Origin: Atriophallophorus winterbourni
Lineage: Eukaryota > Platyhelminthes > Trematoda > Plagiorchiida > Microphallidae
Direction: 5' to 3'
Length of the DNA: 64,000 nt
Assembly (NCBI GenBank): GCA_013407085.1
Contig: JACCGJ010020011.1
Coordinates: 62,001-126,000, forward strand
Under the pieces are notes generated by a model that worked only from the letters and a program-made list of their open reading frames with translations, searched no databases and was not told where the DNA came from. Numbering within the stretch: the first letter of the stretch is position 1; each line of letters starts with the position of its first letter. The position numbers and the translations under genes are program-made. Below are positions 52,570 to 63,736 of this stretch, piece by piece.

Positions 52570-53519
52570 GTAAGCAGATATTTTTTTCTTCACAAAAATA
52601 AACTGTTGAACCTACGTCTCCCATTTCAAATTTTATACATAACAAGTATACGTACAATACAAGTTAACACTATATTAACTAGGTGAAAGATATATTGTAA
52701 ATATGCAAACATTAAGGTCGAGGTTTCAGCTAGAACTCATAGCATTAGATTTTAACCCAGTATACATTTTTGAGATGATATTCGATGCTCAATTACATCT
52801 CAGTAACATAGAGGATATTACAAGATATTAAATCATGTCATGTTAAGTGTAGAATATACTATTTTGTTCGAGGTGTACATTAAACGATACCTGAATTCCA
52901 GATTGTAAATTCCTCTGAATAATTGCAATCAGATACACAATCGAAATCGTTAAATACTTGTCGCAGATTATTTAACAAATTTTTAAAGTTGAACCAACTT
53001 CTTTAGATTACATATTGAATTCGTGATAATAAGATTTCATTTGCCCTCTTTACAAAACCTCGATGTAATACAATCATAATAGTTAACACAATATTTGAAA
53101 GGGGACACGATCAATTAATCAATTAACCAGATATCCATGGTTTAGATTCACGCATTGTTTAAAGAAATCTGACAACCAAGCAATGTTTAATTACCTTAAA
53201 CATTTCGCTAAATATGACTTAGCTAAGCCGTAATACAGTATATTTTCTCATTTATATCTGCGAGGCAATTGTTATGGTATTTTATCGAAGTCAGATTATC
53301 GAATTATGGTTAAAAAAAACAATCAAATTTTCAATAAGAACAGAGTCGAAATATAGGTATTTCTAATCAGTGGGCCGCATCACCGCGATCGTTTGATCTT
53401 ATTGTCCAGCTTACCAATTCTGCAGACCTTAAATTCCAGTCAAAAAACATACGAAGCTAACATAATTACCTGTTAAACAACCTTTTGCGTGTGTTATTTC
53501 AAACATGGTAGCATGTCGA

Positions 53520-54860
53520 ATAATTTATTATCACATTAACTATAAAATGTTGTTTAGGTTCCTTATTTATGCACATAATCACGTCGCTGAATTTTAAAAT
53601 AAAATTTGAAATAAATTTATTTATCAGTCATCAAAAAACATTAACAACAACCAAATTTACTTATTAAAACATTTCCTTATGTTACAATAGTTTCACACTA
53701 ACGGGTTTAGCTCAACAACGAACTGGCGATGCCTTATCATCGATTTCGTTCCTACGTATCTCTAACAAATATGTTTTTATGGTTTTATATATATGACACA
53801 TTATACCATCCTCATAAAAAATCATAATAACAAAAGACCACTTCACATCGAAGCATGTAATCCACATGCATTTTTGTTTATTTTCATTAAAAAAAATATA
53901 TGCATATATTTTTGTGTGTATATAATTATTAATTTATTCTATTCACATAAGTGTTATCATTTTGGAACAGGGGATAATTTCTCAGATAAACATGAATATC
54001 ACATGCATTTGCGTTAAGAACTAGCATAGAAATTATATAAAAATTAGCAATATTAATGTGCTTAACGACCTAATTTTTTACCGTGGTTTTCTTCAACAAA
54101 CAACTACAGCTGCAACACCATCGGCGGGTGCGTTATCGATAAAGTTCATAGCATGATTCATTAAAACGTATTGAGGTGCTCACATCACTATCCCTTACAC
54201 ACCACTACCGGTTTCTGGATGTTTGCTGTCATCAGATGCAGAAAGTAAGATCAGATTTATTCCAAATTTAGTTGAACAAAACTTCGCTAGAAAATAAGCT
54301 TTCAATGTTTCCTAGCGACATTGGCAAAAACTGCAATATATTATATCAGGTTAAAAGTTCAAGATACGCCGTCGGTACGGTTCCGATGTATTACATATTA
54401 GCCTTTTTCATTCAATTTCGTAACAAGTTGTGGCGAAATATATGAAAGCGATATACATATACTAAATAGCGCTTGTATGCCACTGTTGAATAAGGCTGGT
54501 ACGACCAACCCGTTTGATCACATTTGTTCAAACACATGTTTGACGTGGGTAAACACAACCATGAACCAAAATATACATTTGCATGCATTGTCATCACCCC
54601 CCCCACATAAACCGGTTTCTTGCTGTTTGTAAACTTCAAGTAAGAACAGTATCATTAGTTTCCGCATGCTTTTTAAACGGTGGAGGATTGGTAAACAAGT
54701 AAAGCTTGCATGGATCTGCTGGATATGGCTAGTACGACCAACCTGCTCAATAATATCTGTTTAAACACACATTTTTATCCCTGAAAATATGAACAAGACA
54801 TTCAAATTCTGTAATTATGAGAATACTGACGTTTCAAAATTTCATAATTAATTATCCGAA
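53520..54860 (+). repeat. array unit type A, copy 7
   Basis: Candidate exons: 53971-54012 (42 nt, DNFSDKHEYHMHL), 54110-54127 (18 nt, ATPSA) and 54236-54244 (9 nt, AE). The Pro/Gln site is dead as at 31.6 kb. Confidence 0.65.
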
Positions 54861-55080
54861 GAAATTACATCTCACTCATGAAAAGATATTAATTTCGTGA
54901 CTCTGATATTTAGATTACAATATTAGTCAACTCGATAATCGATAAAAAGTGGTAACCACAGTTTATGATTCAATAATATGCAACCAGCATTGATCACTTT
55001 GTTTGTGGGTTGGATTTGAAAAAAAGTACTTTCTTCTAAATACATTTAATTGACGATATCAAATGAATATTCGTTTGTAG

Positions 55081-55122
55081 AAGCAGAAAACCTGGATCTT
55101 ATTCCTGATTCACCCGCATTAC
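55081..55122 (+). CDS. array micro-exon, 42 nt, acidic
   Basis: Acceptor tattcgtttgtag, donor gtaggat. The shared phase reads AENLDLIPDSPAL. Neighbouring B-type intron matches 46.4 and 60.4 kb. Confidence 0.55.
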
Positions 55123-55124
55123 GT

Positions 55125-56250
55125 AGGATGATATTGTAAAATTCTACATCAAATTGAACGCACATATAAAAAATGATATGTGTATAGAAATAAATTGAAT
55201 ATTGCGCCTCTTTGCCATTTAGATTGCAATATAATGCAACATGCTTATCGATATAAACTGGTTATCACGTTTAATTGTTGGATCATTTAAAACGAGAATT
55301 GTTTTTTGTTGGTTCAGTGTTTACGGAAGGAGATATTTTTGAAATCAAAGTGTTTGGTTGACACTAATTACACTTGGTGAAATATATAGTGTTGTTATGA
55401 AAACTAGTAAAGTTTATAAAGAATGCATCTACAAAATATAGCTTTCGAAGTTTTTTCTTGGAAATAATTTTTGGATGATTGTCGATGTTTAATTTAGCGA
55501 CGGTTATTAATAAGTAGATCTCAGTCAAATTGAGGATAATACAAGATAATTAATTATATCATAATAAGTGTAGATTATACTATTTTGTAAAAGGTGTACA
55601 TTGTAAATTCTTTCAAATGATTGAAATCAGATACACAAGCAAAATCGTCAAATGCATGTTGGCAAATTATGGAACATAATATCAATTTCGAAATATCTGT
55701 TTTTGGTCACGTATTGAAAACAAATGATATGATTTTATGTCTCCTCTTCCCAAAATCTCGGTAAAATACAATCATGATTTTGAACTGAATATCTGAAGTG
55801 GGACGCAATCATAAAATCGACTAACAGTCCATCCGTGGTTGTAATTCACTCAAACTTCTAAACCAAAACCTATAAGCAAGTGATGTTCAATTAACTTATA
55901 TATTTATCTTAATATACCTGAAATAAACCGGGATACCTCCTGCTCACTGTACATGTAGCATCTACAAATTTGAAGCAATTATTGTTGATATCGCTGGATG
56001 CAATATTCGCAATTCATGATTGAAAACTCAATTATCTTCACAATACACACTGAGTCAAAATTTAGGTATATACCTAATTAGTGGACTGCATCATCAGGAT
56101 GAATTAATATTGTTGTACGAGCTTGTCAATTCAGGAAATCGGAAATTCCAGTCAAAATGAGCACGCAGCAATTTAACATACCCACTGAATTACTGATTGC
56201 ATGTGGTATTGCAAGCATGCTAGAATTTCGAATATGAAATACATTATCCA
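55125..56250 (+). repeat. diverged B-type sequence
   Basis: Old relative of 28.6-31.4 kb (for example 55550-55760 and 56030-56230). No intact splice pair seen. Confidence 0.5.
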
Positions 56251-56530
56251 TCATGAAAAAGCGTGCTCAGGTCTAGTCGTCTGAGTTGCTAGACGTATAT
56301 CTCAGGGAGAATCTACTAAACATCCGCCTAACATAATTGGTAGTGTTCGTACACGCCTTCCCATTAAAGACCATTTTACCAACCATAAGAAATCGTGATA
56401 TCTATGACTTTTCTTTCGCTGTGCTCTAACGAATTCTGTCTTCGAGCTTGCATGGGTGGCAAAAGCCAGGCACGCTGCGATCTGTGTGATCTCACTTTTA
56501 CGAGTTTTCAAAGAAAGCATGATTTATGAT
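56250..56530. other. unique segment with minus-strand open frame
   Basis: Not found elsewhere in the window. A 72-codon minus-strand frame (56520-56302, including RAQRKKSHRYHDFLWLVKW) has no motif that I recognise. Higher G+C than its flanks suggests a mobile-element remnant. Confidence 0.35.
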
Positions 56531-56534
56531 GTCC

Positions 56535-56905
56535 CTTCGTGCAATGCAATTAAGGTGTTTGGTTGCAGGAAAAATGTCCTCGTCATTGTTGATGAATCGT
56601 CATATATCCATTCCATCAGCAAAGAAGCCATCTAAATGTAAATTGCTGTTGACAAATCGTTACATTATATTATTAACAGTATTGGTGCAAGTACAGAACC
56701 TTTATGAGCAACGCGAAAATTGTTAAATCGCCTTAATAGAAGGCCATCTGCATGAACTCCGTTCTGTCTGTTACTAAATTAATTTAGTATCCATTCACAT
56801 TGATTCCCAACAACACCATGTTTCTTATCTAAGTTTAAAATCGACTAAAGGAGGCTAACGACAAACAAACCATGTTCCTGCAGCTTGTTCAAGCGTAAAC
56901 CATCA
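56535..56905 (-). mobile_element. CR1-like RT fragment, third copy
   Basis: The minus strand reads NKLQEHGLFVVSLL and KGSVLAPILL, corresponding to the RT core, with stops. Confidence 0.6.
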
Positions 56906-57033
56906 GAAATGGCAAGGTAACATGCATACATGAAGCCGCATGCATCTACAACACTCAGAACTGAGAACTAAGAAACGTTTATGGTAGAAAAAGCTGTAAG
57001 CTCAGCAATAAACATAGGACGACAAGGTATATG

Positions 57034-57035
<2 letters not shown>

Positions 57036-57075
<40 letters not shown>
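57036..57075. repeat. (TA)n microsatellite at a junction
   Basis: Separates the CR1 fragment flank from a 3' piece of the gypsy element. Confidence 0.95.
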
Positions 57076-57076
<1 letters not shown>

Positions 57077-57077
<1 letters not shown>

Positions 57078-57411
57078 CATTACAACTGCCCGTATGTGAC
57101 AGAGCAACGCAGCAACCACAACCTGGAGTATATAGCCAATTGCGAAGAACGCTCAGGGTACGTAAACCCGTCGACCACTACCAAGCGTGGCGGATTGGCT
57201 CGAACAGTAAAGGGGAGAGTTGTGTTTTGTCTACGCTGCATAGACCTGTCTGCTGTGTGTTGACTTATTGATTTCCGATCGATCACTCACGCGCCACGCT
57301 TTTGAACTTTGTCAATCAATAAAATAACACTGGTTTCGTTCACAAGTCCGTCCGTTTGTTCTTGCTGTTCTTTCGAGAATAAGTGCTTTGTGCTTACTTG
57401 TGAATATAACA
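57077..57411 (+). mobile_element. 3' fragment of the gypsy element
   Basis: Matches 26709-27042 (end of pol region, purine tract, LTR) with few differences. It is followed by the same unit sequence as the 27 kb copy (gcatg, then aacatgcatttttgttt), so both derive from one insertion that was later duplicated. Confidence 0.85.
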
Positions 57412-57529
57412 GCATGAATTCAACATGCATTTTTGTTTATTTTCATTGCAAAATATATGTATATATGTATGTAATGTATATATGTATGTGTGTATATAAG
57501 TATTGATTTATTCTCTCTTCATTAAGTAT

Positions 57530-58260
57530 CAAATATCTCAGTAACATAGCGGATATTACAAGATTTAAATCATGTCATGTTAAGTGTAGAATATACTATT
57601 TTGTACGAGGTGTACATTAAAGGATACCTGAATTCCTGATTGTAAATTCCTCTAAATGATTGCAATCAGATACACAATCGAAATCGTTAAATACTTGTCG
57701 CAGATTATTTAACAAATTTTTAAAGTTGAACCAACTTCTTTAGATTACATATTGAATTCGTGATAATAAGATTTTATTTGCCCTCTTTACAAAACCTCGT
57801 TGTAATACAATCATAATAGTTAACACAATATCTGAAAGGGGACACGATCAATTAATCTATTAACCAGATATCCATGGTTGAGATTCACGCATAATTTAAC
57901 GAAATCTGACAACCAAGCAATGTTTAATTACCTTAAACATTTCGCTAAATATGACTTAGCTGAACCGTAATACAGTATACTTTCTCAGTATACATGTTAC
58001 ATTTATATCTGCGAGGCAATTGTTATGGTATTTTATCGAAGCCAGATTATCAAATTATGGTTAAAAAACAATTACATTTTCAATTGGAACGGAGTCGAAA
58101 AATAGGTATTTCTAATCAGTGGGCCGAATCACCGCGATCGTTTAATTTTATCGTCCAGCTTACCAATTCTGCAGACCTTAAATTCCAGTCAAAACACATA
58201 CGAAGCCAACATAATTACCTGTTAAACAACCGTTTGCGTGTGGTATTTCAAACATGGTAG
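57530..58260 (+). repeat. part C, 3' half, with open frame
   Basis: Related to 30720-31440. Here a frame of 88 codons (57994-58260) is intact, ending RLRVVFQTW. The copies at 31.2, 35.9, 44.7 and 53.3 kb carry an in-frame stop where this one reads QLERSRK. Confidence 0.55.
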
Positions 58261-60160
58261 CATTTCGAATAATCTATTATCACATTAACTATAAAATTTT
58301 GTTTAGATTCCTTATTTATGCACATAATCACGTCGCTTATATTTAGAAGTAAATTTAAAATAAATGTATTTATCAGCCATCAAAACCATAAACAACAACC
58401 GAATTTGAGTTATTAAAACATTTCCTTATGTTACAATATTCTCACACCAACAGGTCCAGCTCAACAACAAAATAGCGGTACGTTATCATTGATTTCTAAC
58501 CTACGTATCTCTAACAAATATGTTTTTATGGTTTTATATATATGACACTTTATGCCATCCTCATAAAAACTTCATATTAAAAAAAGACCACTTGACATCG
58601 AAGCATGTAATCCACATGCATTTTTGTTTATTTTCATTGCAAAATATAAGCATATATTTTTGTGTGTATACACTTATTAAATAATTCTCTCCACATCAGT
58701 ATCATTATTTTGGAAAAGAAAATAATTTCTCAGATGATCATGAATTTCACGTGCATTTGCGTTAAGAATCAGTGTAGAAATTATTCAAAAATTAGCACAA
58801 TTATTGTGTTTATCCACATTATTTTTCACTTGATTTCCTTCAACTAACAGCTACAGCTGCAACATCACCCACTGGTGCGTTGTCGATAAAGTTCATAACA
58901 TAATTAATTAGAATGTATTGTAGTGCTAACATCCCCATCTCTTACACACCATAACGGATTTCTGGATGTTCGCCGTTATCAGGTGGAGACACTATGATTA
59001 GCATCATTCCAATTTTAGTGAAACATAACTTCGCTGGAAATTAAGCTTTCCATGTTATATGAAAAAATTTTCCATTGTTATATCATAAATTTTCAGCTTG
59101 TCTGAACTAATCGATGAAATTAGATTTCCGATGGCATTTATATCGTACGTTTCGTTTTGTCGAAGCATATGGAAGTGATATAGATATACGAAAGTCGCGC
59201 TTGTATGCCACTGTGGAATAAGGCAGGTACGACCAACTTGATTAATCACATGTGTCCAAACACATGTTTAATGGGGATAAACCCATAACCATGAATCAAA
59301 ATATTCATTTGCATGCATTTCCATCACACACTCACAAAAACCGGTTTATTGCTGTTTGTAATCATCGAGTAGGGACAGTAAGATCACTTTCCGCATGCGC
59401 TTCAACAAACAACTACAGCTGCAACAACATCGGCGGGTGCGTTATCGATTAAGTTCATAACATAATTCATTAAAATGTAATACGGTGCTCACATCCCTAT
59501 CCCTTACACACCACTACCGGTTTCTGGATGTTTGCTGTCATCAGATGTAGAGAGTAAGATCAGGTTTATTCCAAATTTAGTTAAACATAACTTTGCTAGA
59601 AAAAAAGCTTTCAATGTTTCCTAGCGACATTCGCAAAAAATACAATGTATTATATCAGGTTAATAATTCAAAATATGCTGTCGTTTCGTTTTCGATGGAT
59701 TACATATTAGCCTTTTTTATTCAGTTCGTAACACGTTGTGACGAAACATATGAAAGCGATATACATATACACAAGTAGCGCTTGTATGCCACTGTTGAAT
59801 AGGGCTCGTACGACCAACCTGTTTAATCACATTTGTCCAAACACATGTTTGACAGGGATAAACACATAACCATGAACCAAAATATACATTCGCATGCATT
59901 TCGATGACACACTCACAAAAACCGGTTTCTTGCTGTTTGTAAACTTCAAGGACAGTATTATCAGTTTCCGCATGCTCTTGAAACGGTGGAGGAATGGTAA
60001 ACAAGTTGAGCTTGCACGCAACTGCTGGATATGGCTAGTACGGCCAACCTGCTCAATAATATCTGTTTAAACACACATTTTTATCCGTGAAAATATGAAC
60101 AAGACCTTTAAATTCTGTATTTATGAGAATACTGACGTTTCTAAGTTTCATAATTAATTA
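58260..60160 (+). repeat. array unit type A, compound copy 8
   Basis: Candidate exons: 58454-58477 (24 nt, PAQQQNS, donor gtacgt), 58719-58760 (42 nt), 58857-58874 (18 nt, ATSPT), 59419-59436 (18 nt, ATTSA) and 59545-59553 (9 nt, VE). Repeat R at about 59770-60060. This is the unit with most sites intact. Confidence 0.65.
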
Positions 60161-60386
60161 TCCGATGAAATTATATCTCACTCATAAAAAGATAATAATT
60201 GCGTGACTTTGATATTTAGATTACAATATTAGTCAACTCGATAATCGATAAAAAGTGGTAACCACAGTTTATGATTCAATAATATGCAACCAGCATTGTT
60301 CACTTTGATTGTGGGTTGGATTTGAAAACAAGTACTTTTTTCTAACTACATTTAATTGACGATATCATATGAATATTTCTTTGTAG

Positions 60387-60428
60387 GGGCGGAATACATG
60401 GATCTTCTTCCTGATTCACCCGCATTAC
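60387..60428 (+). CDS. array micro-exon, 42 nt, acidic
   Basis: Acceptor aatatttctttgtag, donor gtaaga. The shared phase reads AEYMDLLPDSPAL, a close relative of 55081-55122. Confidence 0.6.
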
Positions 60429-60654
60429 GTAAGATGTTTTTGTTAAATTCTACATCAAATTGAACGCACATACAAAAATGATATGCGTATAGAAATAAAT
60501 TGAATATTGCGCCTCTTTGCCATTTAGATTGCAAAATTATGCAACTTGCTTATCGATATAAACAGGTTATCACGTTTAAACGTTAGATCATTTGAAACGA
60601 GAATTGTTTTTTTGTTGGTTCAGTGTTTACGGAAGGAGATATGTTTGAAATCAA

Positions 60655-60995
60655 GGTGTTTGGATGCAGGATAAACTTCCTCGTCATTGTTAATGAATCG
60701 ACATTTATGGGTAACATCGGCAAAGAAGCCATCTAACTGTAATTTGCTATTGGCAAATCGTTACGTTATATTGGTAACAGTATTGGTACAACACTGATCC
60801 TTTGGGAGCAACGCAAATAAATATCAATTCGTCTTAATAGAAGGCCGTCAGCGTAAACTCTGATTTGTCTGTTGCTAAAATAATGTGTATCCATTCATAT
60901 TGTTTCCAAACAATACCATGTTTCTCTTTCATGTTTAAAATCGACCGAAGCAGGCCAACGACAAACAAACCATGTTCCTGTAGCTTTTTAAGCGT
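60655..60995 (-). mobile_element. CR1-like RT fragment, fourth copy
   Basis: Nearly identical to 46695-47040, including flanking sequence, so copied with the array rather than inserted anew. Confidence 0.6.
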
Positions 60996-61299
60996 AAACC
61001 TTCAGAAATTTCGACGTGACATGCATAAATAAACCCGCATGCATCTACAACACTTACAGGATAGCTGATATATGAAGTGATCATCGATAACACATGTACT
61101 GCAATCGAACTGTGTAGAACTGTTCATAAAACGAAGAATCAAAAGCAAATGCGTTGAACAAAAACGATGTGAAATCGAGAGAAATTAAGCTGCATCGTGA
61201 GCGCTGTATTTTTCGCAATCCCAAATATGTTTCACGGCATTACAAATAAACATGCGCCATTTAACCACAACGCTTGACAAGTGACAATGTTTGATAAAT

Positions 61300-61465
61300 T
61301 TATTTATCAGCCATCAAAAAACATTAACAACAACCGAATTTGACTTATTATAACATTTCATTATGTTACAATATTCTCACACCAACAACTCCAGCTCAAG
61401 AACCAACTGGCGGTGCGTTATCATTGATTTCGTTCCTACGTATCTCTAACAAATATGTTTTTATG

Positions 61466-61512
<47 letters not shown>

Positions 61513-62185
61513 CTATATATATATATACATTATGCCATCCTCAAAAAACTTCATAATAACAAAAGACCAGTTCACATCGAAGCATGTAATCCACATGCAT
61601 TTTTGTCTATTTTCATCTAAAAATATATGCATATATTTTTGTGTGTATATAATTATTAATTTATTCTCTTCACATAAGTATTATAATTTTGGAACAGAAA
61701 ATAATTTCTCAGATAAACATGAATTTCACATGCATTTGCGTTAAGAATTAGCTTAGAAATTATAGAAACATTTTCACAATTATTGTGCACATCCTCCTTA
61801 TTTTTACCGTGGTTTTCTTCAACAAACAACTGCAGCTGCAACAACATCGGCGGGTGCTTTATCGATAAAGTTCAAAGCATAATTCATTAAAATGTATTGA
61901 GGTGCTCACATCCCTATCCCATACACACTACTACCGGTTTCTGGATGTTTGCTGTCATCAGGTGTAGACAGTAAGAACAGTTTATTCCAAATTTAGTTAA
62001 ACATAACTTCGCCAGAAAATAAGCTTTCAATGTTTCTTAGCGACATTCGCACAAAATACAATGTATTATATCAGGTTCGAAATTTAAAATATCCTGTCGC
62101 TCCGTTTCCGATGGATTACATATTAGCCTTTATTTATTCAGTTCGTAACACGTTGTGACGAAATATATGAAAGCGATATACATAT
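61300..62185 (+). repeat. array unit type A, copy 9
   Basis: Candidate exons: 61698-61739 (42 nt), 61836-61853 (18 nt) and 61962-61970 (9 nt). The Pro exon site near 61389 lacks its AG. (TA)n at about 61470-61527 expands the ttttatatatatgaca position of other units. Confidence 0.65.
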
Positions 62186-62189
62186 ACAA

Positions 62190-62515
62190 GATTCAAGTTT
62201 CAAGATTTATGGTTAAAAAAAGCAAATTGCTGTACACTACCATAGGATATACGTATAAAAATTTTATAAAAAAATCGTTACTTGTATGATCATCTCCGTT
62301 TTCTTCATAGTTGGAGCAAAAATAATCCTCAATGGCGACACAGACTGAGGGATACGTCAATATGCAGCGGAAATTTCGAACATTTAAAATGCATCTCACT
62401 TAAGGATAGCGCGAAACACGTTTCGAACCTGTTCATGGAAATTACGTGTGAAATATTAAGCTGCCGTTGTATTTATGTTTCAGTTGCGTAAACAACGCTT
62501 GTGACGAAATATATC
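62190..62515. other. unique insert, not recognised
   Basis: Interrupts the array. Open frames occur on both strands (62282-62491 plus, 62399-62193 minus) without known motifs. Confidence 0.35.
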
Positions 62516-62990
62516 AGAAATTTGCGATATACAGCTATACAACGTATCTCTAACAATGGTATATACATTATGACTTCATAATAACAAAAGACCAGTTCAC
62601 ATCGAAGCATGTAATCCACATGCATTTTTGCTAAAAATATATGCTGTCACATAAGTATTATAATTTTGGAACAGAAAATAATTTCTCAGATAAACATGAA
62701 TTTCACATGCATTTGCGTTAAGAATTAGCTTAGAAATTATAGAAACATTTTCACAATATTGTGCAATCCTCCTTATTTTTACCGTGGTTTTCTTCAACAA
62801 ACAACTGCAGCTGCAACAACATCGGCGGGTGCTTTATCGATAAAGTTCAAAGCATAATTCATTAAAATGTATTGAGGTGCTCACATCCCTATCCCATACA
62901 CACTACTACCGGTTTCTGGATGTTTGCTGTCATCAGGTGTAGACAGTAAGAGCAGTTAAACATAATCCTTTCAATGTTTCTTAGCGACAT
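62515..62990 (+). repeat. array unit type A, shortened copy of the preceding unit
   Basis: Nearly identical to 61430-62030 apart from many short deletions. Exons 62675-62716 (42 nt), 62811-62828 (18 nt) and 62937-62945 (9 nt) are all kept whole. Confidence 0.65.
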
Positions 62991-63194
62991 ATCGACACAT
63001 GACTGGAGTGAGCAAGTTATATAGGCATAATATCGTTTTTCGCTGAGGTAACCGACTAGATATTCTCGAGATGAACAAGTCTTTGCTGTACAGCTGAAAG
63101 AGTGCGTACTCAAAGTATCGCTTGGCACTTGCATCCTCGCAAGCTTACAAGTAAAGTATTACTTTGCAAGTTTCTGAAGCTTGTTTAGATATAT

Positions 63195-63735
63195 CTAAAT
63201 AGGCGTCCAGTCATTTAGATGAGTTAGACAGGCCCTAAACAGCGGGTGAGGTCCTGGTAACAAATAGATTCGCACAACCGTAGGATTTACCTCGATGTTG
63301 CTAAGGCATTCGACTTGTAGTGGGTGCGGCAAAGACGTCAGCGTTGACACGTTCTTTGGACAAAATACTTGCGCATAAAATGATATTAGGGCATCAGCTG
63401 TATCCTTGACATTATCAGTCAGTCCGTTCTCTGTCTGGATAGGAAATACACCTGGCTTAACCTTGGTCGCGGTGTTTACGATGGTGTACAGCAACTTAGG
63501 ATGTCGTTCCATCTGGTCGATCAGCTTCCAATGGTGATATTGCTTGTCTTCTCAAATTAGGGACGTCACCTTGTTACGTAAATTACGAAAGTGTTCCCAG
63601 GATGCGTCTGTTCGTATTGTTCTGTGTGCAGCCCATGCGGAATTTCGCATGGCTATACACTTCCGAGTGCGGCTTCGAAGTTTGAAGCAAAATGTTCTTG
63701 ATTTCCTTTCGGTAACACAGGTAGAATTGTCAGCT
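63195..63735 (-). mobile_element. CR1-like non-LTR fragment (linker region)
   Basis: Minus-strand frames read LRNKVTSLIREDKQYHHWKL, then MERHPKLLYTIVNTATKVKP, then ADALISFYAQVF, the usual region between endonuclease and RT in CR1/Jockey-like proteins. Frameshifted at about 63545. Confidence 0.7.
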
Positions 63736-63736
63736 A

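Larger units (their letters stand above)
50130..53520 (+). repeat. long unit, parts B and C, copy 3
   Basis: Third copy of the 28.0-31.4 kb segment. Carries exons 52438-52458 and 52537-52569. Confidence 0.8.
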
